Source: Novosphingobium sp.
GTDB lineage: Bacteria; Pseudomonadota; Alphaproteobacteria; Sphingomonadales; Sphingomonadaceae
Reading direction: 5' to 3'
DNA: 61,268 bases
Assembly (NCBI GenBank): GCA_020848655.1
Contig: JADLHU010000082.1
Span: 1 to 61,268 of the forward strand
The notes below the pieces were generated by a model. The model was not told the origin of the DNA. It did no database searches and saw only the letters and a list, made by a program, of their open reading frames with translations. The position numbers and the translations under genes are program-made. Shown here piece after piece: positions 8,778 through 17,052 of this stretch (the first letter of the stretch is position 1; every line of letters starts with the position of its first letter).

Positions 8778-11132
8778 TCAGAAGCTCTTGCGCAGCGAGA
8801 CGCCGATCGTGCGCGGCTGCACGGTCAGCCCCTGGCGCACGAACAGCACCGAAGGCTTCTGGATCACCGTGCGGTCGTCCGCGATGTTCTTGACGAACAG
8901 CGAAAGACCGAACCCCTGGTAATCGACGCCAACATCGACATTGCCGACCCAGTAGTCCTGGCGGACATAGTCGGTATCGGCCAGGTTGAAGCTGCCGTGG
9001 CTCTTGCCGGTGTAGGCCCAGTTCATGTTGGCGTGAACCGCCACGTCAGGCGTCACTTCGCGATCATAGGCCATGGCCAGGGTCAGCGTCTTGTTGGGCA
9101 CGCCCAGCACCTTTCGCCCCGCCACCGCGGTCGATCCGGTGGCGCCCTTGGTGATCTTGGCGTCGGTGATGCCGCCCGTCGCGCTCAGCGTCAGGCTGTC
9201 GGTCACGCGGGCGACGACTTCCAGTTCGCCGCCCCGGCTGCGCGCATCGCCGGCGTTCGAGGTGATGACATAGCCGCACGACGCCAGCCGCAACTGCTGC
9301 TGGATGTTGCTCCAGTCGATCGTATAGGCCGATGCGTTGATCCGCAGGCGGTTGCCGAACAGGCCGGTCTTCACGCCCGCCTCGTAAGCCCAGATCGAAT
9401 CCGAGCGATAGGACTTGGCCGAAGCCGCCGTCAGGCCCAGCGCGCTGATCGCCCCCGCGCAGAAGCTGGGCAGCGAATTGTTCTGGCCGCCCAGCCGGAA
9501 GCCCTTGGTGGCGCTGGCATAAAGGCTGACATCGTCGCTGACCGAATAGTTCAGCGCGAACTTGGGCGTCAGCGGGCTTTCGCTGTCCTTGGCGCTTTCG
9601 AACGCGGGCGCGCCATCGGCCAGCCAGCCGCCTTCGTTCATCTTGAAGCGCGTCCAGGCCTTGGCCTGGCGCACACCGACCGTGGCCTTCAGCCCCGGCA
9701 GTACCATCAGCGAACCTTCGGCGAAGACCGCCACCTGCTTGAGCTTGCGGACCGAATGGAAGTAGCCGAGCAGGTCGCCCGGCGCGTCATAGCCGATCTG
9801 GGCCGCCACGGTGGTGCCCAGTTGCGACGCCACGGTATCGTTCAGCCCGAACACATATTCGTCATCGAGCGACTTGGCGCGCAGCGTGTTGAAATAGGCG
9901 CCCACCTGCCATTCGAACGCACGCCCCGATTCCCGGATCGAAGGCGATGCAAGCCGCAGTTCCTGCGACCAGTTGGTGATCTTGTCGACGTTGTCGAGCA
10001 CGCCGGGCAGGCCGGCGATCGCATCGAAATCGGCGCCGAACGAAGGATCGATCACTTCGGCGACATATTCGCTGTTGTAGATCGTCGCGTCGATGCGGCG
10101 ATCGAACTTGCGCGACATGTACGAGGTGACCGAGGTGAGCGAATTGTCGCCCAGTTCCTTCTCGATCGTCAGGCTTGGCGCGACAAGCGTGTCGCGGCTC
10201 GGCTCGCGCACCTGGCGATTCTGCCGGAACTTGGGCAGCGACAGCTTGAAGATGCCGGTGTCGGCGGACTTGGTGAACTGCCATTGCAGCGCCGGCGTGA
10301 TCTTCAGCGTTTCGCCCGCCTGCCACAGCAGCGTGGCGCGCGCGGCGTGATAGCGTTCGGAATTGGTGTCCTTGCGATCGACCGCGCCGGTCGCATCGAC
10401 ATGATCGACAAAGCCGCTGGTAAAGCCCGTCACCCCCGCAACGCGCAGCGCCACGGTTTCGCCCAGCGGCACGTTGACCGCGCCGGTCAGTTCATAATTG
10501 GTGCCGCCGCCCTTGGTGACCGAAAGGTCTCCGGCGACATCGCCTTCCACCGCGCCCAGCTTTGGCTGGCGGGTCAGGAAGCGCAAGGTGCCGCCCAGCG
10601 AACTGTCGCCATAGAGCGTGCCCTGCGGGCCGCGCAGCACTTCGACATGATCGATGTCGAACAAGCGCGGCAGCGTGGTGCCGGTGAAGAACTGGTTGGG
10701 GAACGTCAGCGCCACGTCGTTGAGATAGACGCCCACCGTGGCCGAACCGGAAGACGACGCGATGCCGCGCATGGAAATCCGGCTCAGCCCCGAACTGCCG
10801 GTGTTGGTGAAGGACAGGCCCGGCACGCTGCGGGCCAGATCGGCATAGTCCACGATATGCGCGCGTTCGATCTGTTCGGCGCCCAGCACGCTGACGCTCA
10901 GCGGTACGTCGAGCACGCTTTCGACGCGCTTTTGCGCGGTCACGACGATGTCGCCCGCGCCGCCCTGGCCACCATCGGCCGCATCCGACGCGGTTTCGGC
11001 CTGGGCCGCCGTCGGGAGCGCGATGATCGCCAGCCCCAGCAGCCCTTCGAACAGCCCGGCGTAGTTCAGCTTGCCACGAAGCGCGCGGATCGAGCCACGA
11101 CCCATATCCTGACGGTTGTTTACGGTCTGCAT
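8778..11132 (-). CDS. TonB-dependent outer-membrane receptor (first)
   Basis: This 784-residue protein begins with a signal peptide (cleavage after TAAQA, about residue 45). It then has a TonB box (DIVVTAQKR, about 61-69), a plug domain with VEVLRGPQGTLYGDSSLGG and a 22-strand-type barrel ending in a C-terminal phenylalanine, as required for outer-membrane insertion. It is of the catabolic sphingomonad type, not an obvious siderophore receptor. It would bring an energised substrate into the periplasm. A GAGGGACC ribosome site precedes the ATG. It is divergent from the cysteine hydrolase gene at 11514, which suggests shared control and a related substrate. Ligand unknown. Confidence 0.9.
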   Translation of the reverse strand: MQTVNNRQDMGRGSIRALRGKLNYAGLFEGLLGLAIIALPTAAQAETASDAADGGQGGAGDIVVTAQKRVESVLDVPLSVSVLGAEQIERAHIVDYADLARSVPGLSFTNTGSSGLSRISMRGIASSSGSATVGVYLNDVALTFPNQFFTGTTLPRLFDIDHVEVLRGPQGTLYGDSSLGGTLRFLTRQPKLGAVEGDVAGDLSVTKGGGTNYELTGAVNVPLGETVALRVAGVTGFTSGFVDHVDATGAVDRKDTNSERYHAARATLLWQAGETLKITPALQWQFTKSADTGIFKLSLPKFRQNRQVREPSRDTLVAPSLTIEKELGDNSLTSVTSYMSRKFDRRIDATIYNSEYVAEVIDPSFGADFDAIAGLPGVLDNVDKITNWSQELRLASPSIRESGRAFEWQVGAYFNTLRAKSLDDEYVFGLNDTVASQLGTTVAAQIGYDAPGDLLGYFHSVRKLKQVAVFAEGSLMVLPGLKATVGVRQAKAWTRFKMNEGGWLADGAPAFESAKDSESPLTPKFALNYSVSDDVSLYASATKGFRLGGQNNSLPSFCAGAISALGLTAASAKSYRSDSIWAYEAGVKTGLFGNRLRINASAYTIDWSNIQQQLRLASCGYVITSNAGDARSRGGELEVVARVTDSLTLSATGGITDAKITKGATGSTAVAGRKVLGVPNKTLTLAMAYDREVTPDVAVHANMNWAYTGKSHGSFNLADTDYVRQDYWVGNVDVGVDYQGFGLSLFVKNIADDRTVIQKPSVLFVRQGLTVQPRTIGVSLRKSF

Positions 11133-11513
11133 CGAATGGTCCCTCAGTTCTTTATCGCCCTAGTCGGTGCCTACAGATATCCTTGCCCGCGCCTTGCCCA
11201 AGGCAAAGCCTCCCTGCATGCGGTGATGCGCATTGTTCGGTTCTGGATGATCAGGCGGACGTATCGCCGGGGCGACAGTGCGCTTGTTCTGACCGGAGAG
11301 TTGCAAAGTTTCGGACCGGAAGAATGATGCGATGCACAATGAAGGTTTCGGGTTTTGCAAACTATCGGCCACCCGCGCCAACGGGCCTGCCCGGCGCAGC
11401 GCCGGCGCGCCGGGCTTAGTTGTCGCAATGCGCAAGCATCATTGCAGACCATCGCATTTCATGCCGGGGCGGGGTCCATCAGTTCCATGGACCATCCCAT
11501 CAAGGAGCAATCC
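11133..11513. other. 381-base divergent control region
   Basis: No credible gene lies here. It separates the TonB receptor gene (minus) from the cysteine hydrolase gene (plus). It holds the 12-base motif ATGCGCAAGCAT at 11428-11439 inside a longer GCAATG...CATTGC inverted repeat (11425-11445). A related sequence, CAATGCGCATC on the minus strand, lies around 11224-11235, nearer the receptor gene. TTGCAAA occurs twice (around 11302 and 11356). Promoters for both genes should be inside. Confidence 0.6.
11428..11439. promoter_or_regulatory. candidate operator ATGCGCAAGCAT, copy 1
   Basis: ATGC-gcaa-GCAT is a quasi-palindrome 75 bases upstream of the cysteine hydrolase start. The identical 12 bases recur at 31843-31854, upstream of the PLP lyase/hydantoinase operon. 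The exact match between two promoter regions is seen directly; a regulatory role is inferred. Confidence 0.5.
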
Positions 11514-12152
11514 GTGACCGAGCCGACCAAATCGCCCAAGCCCATCATCGTCGGACAGCCCGTCCTGCTCGTCATCGACGTGCAGAAGGGAAGCATGGCC
11601 GAATGGGAGGCATCCGAACGCCTGCCGATGCTGCCGGACCGGCTGGAACGCATGCTGCGCGTGCGCGGCGTGGTCGATGCGGCGCGCTCCGCCGGGGTGC
11701 CGGTGATCTTCTTCAAGGAAGCGCACCGCGACAACATGATCGATTTCGGCCGCGAGCTTGACGGGACGGAGAACGCCCATTGCCTGGAAAGTTCCCCGCT
11801 GACCGAATTCGCCGTCGAGGAACTGGGCATCGTGCCCGGTGACTATCTGATCACCAAGCGCCGCTATTCGTGCTTCTTCGGCACCGAACTGGAAATCCTG
11901 CTCAAGGGGCTGAAGGCCAGCACGCTGATCCTGACCGGCGGCTTCACCGATGTCTGCGTGCACTATACGTTCGTCGATGGCCACCAGCACGATTATTACT
12001 GCCGCGTGATCGAGGAATGCACCACCGCATCGTCCACGCCGGCGCACGAAGCCGCGCTCAAGGCCATGGAATACCTCCAGACCGGCGCGATCCGCACCGC
12101 CGGAGAGATCACCGACGCCTTCGCCGCGCGCGCCTACGCGCCGGTGGCCTGA
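11514..12152 (+). CDS. isochorismatase-fold cysteine hydrolase (amidohydrolase)
   Basis: This 212-residue cytoplasmic protein shows the Asp-Lys-Cys triad of the isochorismatase superfamily: D22 in VIDVQ, K115 in LITKRRYS and C148 in GGFTDVCVHY. The superfamily includes nicotinamidase, N-carbamoylsarcosine amidase and ureidoacrylate hydrolase. The last two fit the neighbouring hydantoinase operon, but the sequence alone does not choose. I prefer the GTG start at 11514: an AAGGAG at 11502-11507 sits six bases ahead, whereas the ATG at 11487 has no ribosome site. The gene is divergent from a TonB receptor and carries the 12-base motif shared with the 31.8-kb operon. Confidence 0.87.
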   Translation: MTEPTKSPKPIIVGQPVLLVIDVQKGSMAEWEASERLPMLPDRLERMLRVRGVVDAARSAGVPVIFFKEAHRDNMIDFGRELDGTENAHCLESSPLTEFAVEELGIVPGDYLITKRRYSCFFGTELEILLKGLKASTLILTGGFTDVCVHYTFVDGHQHDYYCRVIEECTTASSTPAHEAALKAMEYLQTGAIRTAGEITDAFAARAYAPVA

Positions 12153-12195
12153 TCGCGCACGCGCCGTCGGACGCGACCCCCCGCATCCGGCAAAT

Positions 12196-12235
12196 GATTC
12201 AAATTACGAACGACTATTGACTCAAATTTTGAATC
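12196..12235. promoter_or_regulatory. AT-rich inverted repeat upstream of the NTF2-like cluster
   Basis: The arms GATTCAAA (12196-12203) and TTTGAATC (12228-12235) are perfect complements 24 bases apart, in a markedly AT-rich patch about 70-110 bases before the first NTF2-like gene. The arms match the ATTCAAA element seen near 14893, 15966 and 19556. Candidate binding site for one of the two AraC regulators. Confidence 0.5.
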
Positions 12236-12307
12236 GTCTCATGAATTGGCTCCATAATGAAACGCGTGCCGCCGCAAGCGCAGCGCGCGAGAACTGGGGT
12301 GGGGACG

Positions 12308-12910
12308 ATGAATGCATCGATCATGAGCGCGCGTGCGCTGGCCGTTGTGGCCAGCGGCGTGCTGCTGCTGGCCGGCTGTTCGCAGACGGGCGATAAGTCC
12401 GCGGATCAAGGGCGGTCGGGGACGGCATCGACCTTCAGCAACAATGCGCAGGACGAGGCGCAGATCCGCAAGCTGGCTGACCGGATTCTGGAAATGTACA
12501 GCCTGCAACCCGATCCGCGGTCGATCGAGATCGCCAAGGAGATCTACGTTCCAGACGCGATCATGCCGCCGATCATCACCGACATGGGTGAAACCGATGG
12601 CCAGCCCTGGAGCAACACGGGCAAGGCCGGGTGGATCAAGGTCATGACGGCGTACAACAACACGCCTGTCGAGAAACTTCCCAAGACATTCGAATTCAAG
12701 ATGCAGGACACCAAAGTCGTCGTCGATGGCAATGTCGGCGCGCTGGTGACGCTGCTGCCGACGAAGATCACCCTTCAGAACAACAAAGTGATCGATCTGC
12801 AAAGCCGCTACACCTGGGTCTTCCTGAAAGTGAACGGCGAATGGAAATTGTGGCACGAACATTGGTCGATCCCGGCCAAGTTCGAAGCCCTGATCGCTTC
12901 CGCCAAATAA
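12308..12910 (+). CDS. NTF2/SnoaL-like lipoprotein (paralogue A)
   Basis: This 200-residue protein has a lipoprotein signal peptide with lipobox LAGC (Cys24), so it should be anchored to a membrane on the periplasmic side. The mature part is an NTF2-like (SnoaL/DUF4440-type) alpha+beta barrel with the local signature PPIITDMG and the C-terminal EWKLWHEHWS. Such folds serve as small isomerases, hydrolases or binding proteins; no reaction can be assigned. It is the first of three tandem plus-strand genes, with paralogues at 13000 and 13587 in the same direction. The ATG at 12308 follows a purine-rich GGTGGGGAC; the in-frame ATG at 12257 would spoil the signal peptide. Confidence 0.72.
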   Translation: MNASIMSARALAVVASGVLLLAGCSQTGDKSADQGRSGTASTFSNNAQDEAQIRKLADRILEMYSLQPDPRSIEIAKEIYVPDAIMPPIITDMGETDGQPWSNTGKAGWIKVMTAYNNTPVEKLPKTFEFKMQDTKVVVDGNVGALVTLLPTKITLQNNKVIDLQSRYTWVFLKVNGEWKLWHEHWSIPAKFEALIASAK

Positions 12911-12999
12911 GGCGGGGGATACGTCCCGATCGCCGAGCCGACGGCGCCGATGGCCGGCCCGCGCGGTTGCCCCGCGCGCATGCATCAATGGAGAGCGTT

Positions 13000-13530
13000 A
13001 TGAAAAACAGATATCTTGCCGCGTTCGTACTGTCGAACCTGGCGATAGCCCCGGCGATGGCCGCCAGCGAAGCCGTGGAAAAGGCCGCGATCATGACCGT
13101 CGCGAACGACATGACCCGGATGTACGAGCACGATGATCTTGCGATCTGGGAGCGCGTCTACAGCAAGGACTTTGCCGGTGGGCCGCTGATTATCGATGCG
13201 GTGGTCAATCCTTGGGCAAAGGAAGTGACCGTGGGCCATGCCGACTACAAGAAGCAGTTCGAATGGTATGCCAAGGGCGAGAACTTCTACAGTTCGAAAC
13301 CCAAGGACTATCGGCAGGCCTACAGCGATCCCGTGATCGTGCTTCGCGGCAACATGGCGACATTCGTGGCCCCTCTCGACGCCAGTTGGGCGAACGACAA
13401 GGGCGGCCGTGATACGCTGCATGGCCGCTACACGCTGATTTTCGTCAAGCAGGGCGCGGAGTGGAAGGTGTGGCACGAGCATTTCTCGTTCCCCATCACC
13501 ACGGTTTCCGCCTTCGCAGGCGCGCAGTAA
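13000..13530 (+). CDS. exported NTF2/SnoaL-like protein (paralogue B)
   Basis: This 176-residue protein starts with a Sec signal peptide (cleavage after APAMA, about residue 21). The mature NTF2-like domain has the subgroup signature GGPLIIDAVVNPW and ends with EWKVWHEHFS (W158). It lies 89 bases after paralogue A and 56 before paralogue C, probably in one transcript. GGAG at 12990 gives a ribosome site for ATG 13000; an ATG at 12988 is too close to it. It is closer to paralogue C than to A, D or E. Periplasmic location is predicted; function unknown. Confidence 0.7.
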   Translation: MKNRYLAAFVLSNLAIAPAMAASEAVEKAAIMTVANDMTRMYEHDDLAIWERVYSKDFAGGPLIIDAVVNPWAKEVTVGHADYKKQFEWYAKGENFYSSKPKDYRQAYSDPVIVLRGNMATFVAPLDASWANDKGGRDTLHGRYTLIFVKQGAEWKVWHEHFSFPITTVSAFAGAQ

Positions 13531-13586
13531 TTTTCAGCCGTCACGCAGTTTTCGGCCAGTATTGAAAATGAAAATTGGGATCGGAT

Positions 13587-14156
13587 ATGAAAATGAGCCT
13601 GTTTAACAAAATCGCTTTCATCGGCGCATGCGCGATACTTCATCCGCAGGTCGCTTTCGCGCAGGACAAAAGCGCCGACACGGCGGCAATCTGGAAAATC
13701 GCCGCCGATCTCGATCGCATGTACGAAACATACGACGAAACCATCGCGCGCGATCTCTATGCGCGGGACATGGAAGGCGGGCCGCTGATCTTCGACGCGG
13801 GGCCAAGCCCGTGGGGCGAGGTCTGGACGAAGGGTTATGACCGGTACATGGAGCATGTGCGCATGTACGCCAAGGCCGAAGGCCCGCTGAAGGACCGGCC
13901 GAACGAGTATCGACAGGACTATGTAAAGCCCGTCCTGCTGGTCGGCGACGATGGCATGGCGACCCTGGTTTCCGAACTGGCGATGAGCTGGTCCGGCAAG
14001 GACGGCAAGCGCGAATCCCACTCCGGCCGCTACACCGTCGTCTTCCTGAAGACCGCGGAAGGCTGGAAGGTTTGGCACGAACATTTTTCGGCGGCGATGC
14101 CCCTTCCCGCCGACCTCATGAAAATCGCGACCGACAACGCCAAGGCTCGCCCGTAA
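13587..14156 (+). CDS. exported NTF2/SnoaL-like protein (paralogue C)
   Basis: This 189-residue protein has a signal peptide ending in QVAFA (about residue 25) and a mature NTF2-like domain with GGPLIFDAGPSPWG and GWKVWHEHFS (W163), matching paralogue B. The ATG at 13587 is preferred; a TTG four codons upstream is possible. It is the last gene of the A-B-C run and converges on paralogue D across a long hairpin. Function unknown; periplasmic binding, isomerase or hydrolase roles are all possible for the fold. Confidence 0.7.
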   Translation: MKMSLFNKIAFIGACAILHPQVAFAQDKSADTAAIWKIAADLDRMYETYDETIARDLYARDMEGGPLIFDAGPSPWGEVWTKGYDRYMEHVRMYAKAEGPLKDRPNEYRQDYVKPVLLVGDDGMATLVSELAMSWSGKDGKRESHSGRYTVVFLKTAEGWKVWHEHFSAAMPLPADLMKIATDNAKARP

Positions 14157-14187
14157 ACGGCATCGCCTGGGCCGTTCCGGGGAAGGA

Positions 14188-14218
14188 TGGCGGGAGGCGG
14201 ATCGTCCGTCTCCCGCCA
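14188..14218. terminator. bidirectional hairpin between paralogues C and D
   Basis: A 14-base-pair stem with one G-T mismatch pair (TGGCGGGAG with CTCCCGCCA outside, CGGA with TCCG inside) and a three-base TCG loop lies between two convergent genes. There is no long T-run, so it is a likely but not canonical terminator for both strands. Confidence 0.6.
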
Positions 14219-14232
14219 AAGTCACGAAAGCG

Positions 14233-14811
14233 TTACAGGCCGACCGATTCCGGCGTGGCGGGAACAGACCAATGCTCGTGCCACAGCGTCCATTCGCCCC
14301 TCACCTTGAGAAACACAAAGGTATAGCGCGTCGCGACGTTGATGAGCTTTCCCTGGGAATTCCTGAAGGCCGTCGGCACCAGCGCGACCATGGTCGCCAG
14401 ATGATCGTCCACGATGAATTTCGGATCTTCCAGTGCGAACGTGAAGTCTGAAGGCCGGCCGGGCATCTCGATATATTTCTTGATCTGCTCAAGCCATTCC
14501 GCCTTGCTCGTGCTCCACAGGCCGCCCTTCATGGTCTTGCCGATATCGACGACGATCGGTGGCGCGACATCGTCGGGCGTATAGATCTTCTCGGCAATCG
14601 CCTGCATCGACATGTCTTCCTTTTTGTACATGTCGAGCACCGCCATCGCGAGCGCGCGCACGGCAGCCTCGTCGGCGGCGCGGTCCGCCGCTTCGATCTT
14701 CGCGATCGGGTCGGGCGCGGTCTGCGCCACTGCGGAACCACTGGCCAACGACGCCATGGCCACCGCTGCCAGGACCATCAGTTTCCTGCTGTTTTTCAAA
14801 TGCCTTGCCAT
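14233..14811 (-). CDS. exported NTF2/SnoaL-like protein (paralogue D)
   Basis: This 192-residue protein has a signal peptide (cleavage after GSAVA, about residue 29) and an NTF2-like domain with PPIVVDIG and EWTLWHEHWS, which groups it with paralogues A and E. On the minus strand an AGGAG seven bases ahead of ATG 14811 fixes the start. It stands alone, convergent with A-B-C, and has its own promoter region containing a perfect 10-base inverted repeat at 14893-14919. The AraC gene behind it runs in the same direction. Function unknown. Confidence 0.7.
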   Translation of the reverse strand: MARHLKNSRKLMVLAAVAMASLASGSAVAQTAPDPIAKIEAADRAADEAAVRALAMAVLDMYKKEDMSMQAIAEKIYTPDDVAPPIVVDIGKTMKGGLWSTSKAEWLEQIKKYIEMPGRPSDFTFALEDPKFIVDDHLATMVALVPTAFRNSQGKLINVATRYTFVFLKVRGEWTLWHEHWSVPATPESVGL

Positions 14812-14892
14812 ATCCACTCTCCTGTTCGGCGCTCTGCTCGATCGCCTTTTCCGGCGATCCAGGTTGCGCGGCAGGGCCCGATGGAGTCAACA

Positions 14893-14919
14893 AAAATCAT
14901 TCAAATATGGAATGATTTT
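14893..14919. promoter_or_regulatory. perfect inverted repeat, candidate operator of paralogue D
   Basis: AAAATCATTC (14893-14902) and GAATGATTTT (14910-14919) are perfect 10-base complements separated by seven bases. The element lies about 80 bases upstream of paralogue D and just after the AraC gene. The left arm continues into the ATTCAAA element shared across this cluster. Spacing and symmetry suit a dimeric regulator. Confidence 0.6.
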
Positions 14920-14938
14920 GCAGGGCTGATCGCGACCG

Positions 14939-15922
14939 TCAAAGTTCCAGGCGATGCGGCGCACGGATGGCCTCGCCCGGCGCAATCCCGAATCTTTCCC
15001 GGAAACGACGGGCAAAGTGGCTCGAATTGGCAAAGCCGCTGCGGAACGCAACGTCGGTCACGGTCAGCATGGCGGGCCGATTTTGCGTGAGGATGGTCCG
15101 GCGCGCGTTGTCGAGCCGGATGCGCTGCAACTCGGTCAGGATCGTGGTTCCGAACTGCGCGAATATCGCGTGCAGGTAGCGTTGCGAAATCCCGTTTTCC
15201 GCGGCCATCCGGGCGACGGAAAACGTCTCCTCGGCGGCGGTGCGTTCCAGATAGGTTTTCAGCCGCGAGTAGGTCGCCCTGGCGTGATGCGATCTGGGGC
15301 CGCCCGCCCGGCCGAGCGCCAGCCGGATCGCGCCCGTGATCGGTGACAGAAAGTCGGGAGGAGAGATATCCGGGATCTCGCGGCATTGCACCTCCAGCGC
15401 CAGGAGGGTGGCCGTGAACGCCGCGCCCGTTGCCGTTTCCTGATTGAGCACAAGTCCGCGCCAATCTTCGGGGGAAACGATCTGCGTGCGCAGCCAGTTC
15501 GTCGGGATCTGGAGGCACACGACATCGGTTTCCGAAAACGTCGCTTCATAAGGTTCGCTGTTGGTGACGATCGCGCAATCGCCCGCCTTGAGATCAAGAT
15601 GCCGCCCGCAGTGTTCGATCTGGCCCTGGCCGGACTTCAGAAGGAAGATGCCATACATGTCGCTGTCGGACCGGCGGATCGCCTTGCGGGAGCGCGAAAC
15701 CTGCTGATAGGAAATCCACCCGGCGTTAAACGCGGCCGGCCCCTTCGACCAGCGGTCGAACCGGGCGTCGAACACGGCGCGGTCGCTCCCCCTGATTTCC
15801 ACTTCCCAGGCGCAGGTGTTGACCACCGCGTTCCAGTCCGAAACCGATCGACACACGGTCGCGGGGGCAATCGAGGCCCTCCTCATGTCAGCGGGCGTCA
15901 TGTCAGCGGGCGTCACAGCCAT
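14939..15922 (-). CDS. AraC-family transcriptional regulator (first)
   Basis: This 327-residue protein has an N-terminal cupin-like ligand domain of the AraC-binding type (about 40-200) and a C-terminal double helix-turn-helix (about 225-320: FSVARMAAENGISQRYLHAI, then VTDVAFRSGFANSSHFARRF), the classic AraC/XylS signature. A TCAAGGAGAG ribosome site precedes ATG 15922. Codons 7-16 derive from a 15-base tandem duplication giving TPADMTPADM, so several alternative starts exist. It is divergent from a second AraC gene across a short AT-rich region and is the likely regulator of the NTF2-like cluster. Confidence 0.88.
   Translation of the reverse strand: MAVTPADMTPADMRRASIAPATVCRSVSDWNAVVNTCAWEVEIRGSDRAVFDARFDRWSKGPAAFNAGWISYQQVSRSRKAIRRSDSDMYGIFLLKSGQGQIEHCGRHLDLKAGDCAIVTNSEPYEATFSETDVVCLQIPTNWLRTQIVSPEDWRGLVLNQETATGAAFTATLLALEVQCREIPDISPPDFLSPITGAIRLALGRAGGPRSHHARATYSRLKTYLERTAAEETFSVARMAAENGISQRYLHAIFAQFGTTILTELQRIRLDNARRTILTQNRPAMLTVTDVAFRSGFANSSHFARRFRERFGIAPGEAIRAPHRLEL
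15884..15913. repeat. 15-base perfect tandem duplication inside the AraC gene
   Basis: CATGTCAGCGGGCGT occurs twice in immediate tandem (15884-15898 and 15899-15913). Being 15 bases long it keeps the frame and duplicates five residues at the N-terminus, which suggests a recent slippage event. Confidence 0.85.
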
Positions 15923-15972
15923 AGCGCATACTCTCCTTGAACCGCCTTATATCGTCATCTGTCAAAAATTGA

Positions 15973-16926
15973 ATGAATTTCGTCCAGCGCTGGGGTAACA
16001 ACGCGATTCAGGCAAAGGCGATCGCGATCAGGGAATCGCCACAGTCCAAGGATGGATGGATGCGACTGTTGGGTTTGTCGGCCGTCCCGCGCGTCGGTCC
16101 GCTGTTCAGCGGATGGGATGGACACGCGGCGATGCAAGCAATCGGCGACGTGGTGCTCTTTACACTTCGCGCGAGCGGGGCGGGCGGCTTTGCCGGCGTG
16201 CTCACGCCCAGTCGGCAAGGTGAGGATTACCGCGCTTTCGTTACCATGGGGGCCGGTTGCGCGCGGCTGGCCAGCGGGCGCGGGCGGGCCGCGCTGACAT
16301 CTGGAACATTCGTGGAGATCGACATCGATCGCCCGTTCATATTGGGTTTGCCGTCAGGCGCGCAGGGGTTGATCGTCCTGGGTCCGACCCGATACTGGCA
16401 GGAAAGCCCGGCCGCCGATCGCGTCACGGCGCTGGGCTGTCCCGAATGGCAGACGATGCTCAATCGCTGGATCGTCGCGCTGGCGCAGCTTTCCGATTCA
16501 GATCCCCGCCTGGCCAGCGGTTTGGACAGCGTCTTCTCAAGCCTGGCCAGCCGGCCCCCTGCACGAAACCGTCCATCGGGGCAGCAGGCGACGGCAATGG
16601 TCCACGCCGCGCTGGAGGTGATCCAGCAGAAATACTACGACCGCAGCCTGTCCGCCGATCAGATCGCGAACGATTTGTCCGTCGGCAGGAATGCGCTGCT
16701 GGCGGCCTTCCGGCAGCAGGGGCGTTCGGTGCGGCGGGACATCAGGACGGCGCGTGTTTCCGCCGCGGTCAGGCTGCTGACCGACCTTTCGTTCGACACG
16801 GTTTCCGTCTCGGGCATCGCGCGACGCTGCGGCTTTGCGGACTTGCGCCAACTTACCCGGGCCCTGCACGCCGTTCATGGCGTGGCGCCTTTGGATATCC
16901 GCAAGTCGCGTTTGCTGCCGGCTTGA
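15973..16926 (+). CDS. AraC-family transcriptional regulator (second)
   Basis: The longest frame gives 317 residues. The C-terminal 100 residues carry the AraC double helix-turn-helix (LSADQIANDLSVGRNALLAAF and VSVSGIARRCGFADLRQLTRA). The N-terminal half is a divergent ligand domain. An alternative start at ATG 16060 (289 residues) has an AAGGA seven bases upstream, while ATG 15973 has no ribosome site and its codons overlap the ATTCAAA-like element, so the shorter form may be real. It is divergent from the first AraC gene; the pair may act together on the neighbouring NTF2-like and TonB genes. The two regulators are not close copies. Confidence 0.78.
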   Translation: MNFVQRWGNNAIQAKAIAIRESPQSKDGWMRLLGLSAVPRVGPLFSGWDGHAAMQAIGDVVLFTLRASGAGGFAGVLTPSRQGEDYRAFVTMGAGCARLASGRGRAALTSGTFVEIDIDRPFILGLPSGAQGLIVLGPTRYWQESPAADRVTALGCPEWQTMLNRWIVALAQLSDSDPRLASGLDSVFSSLASRPPARNRPSGQQATAMVHAALEVIQQKYYDRSLSADQIANDLSVGRNALLAAFRQQGRSVRRDIRTARVSAAVRLLTDLSFDTVSVSGIARRCGFADLRQLTRALHAVHGVAPLDIRKSRLLPA

Positions 16927-17052
16927 TCGGGGCCGCCGGCACGGCAGCAATATTGTGCGGTTTGAGGCGCGTTCACACGGCGAAAACAGACTAAGCACAT
17001 TCGTGGCCACGTTGGCCGGGGAAGGCGCGTAGACGCCGGAGAGGGGCATACT

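Noticed and set aside
8760..11327. 855-codon plus-strand open frame opposite the first TonB receptor
   Set aside because: The minus strand has a complete signal peptide, TonB box and barrel; the plus frame has only shadow composition.
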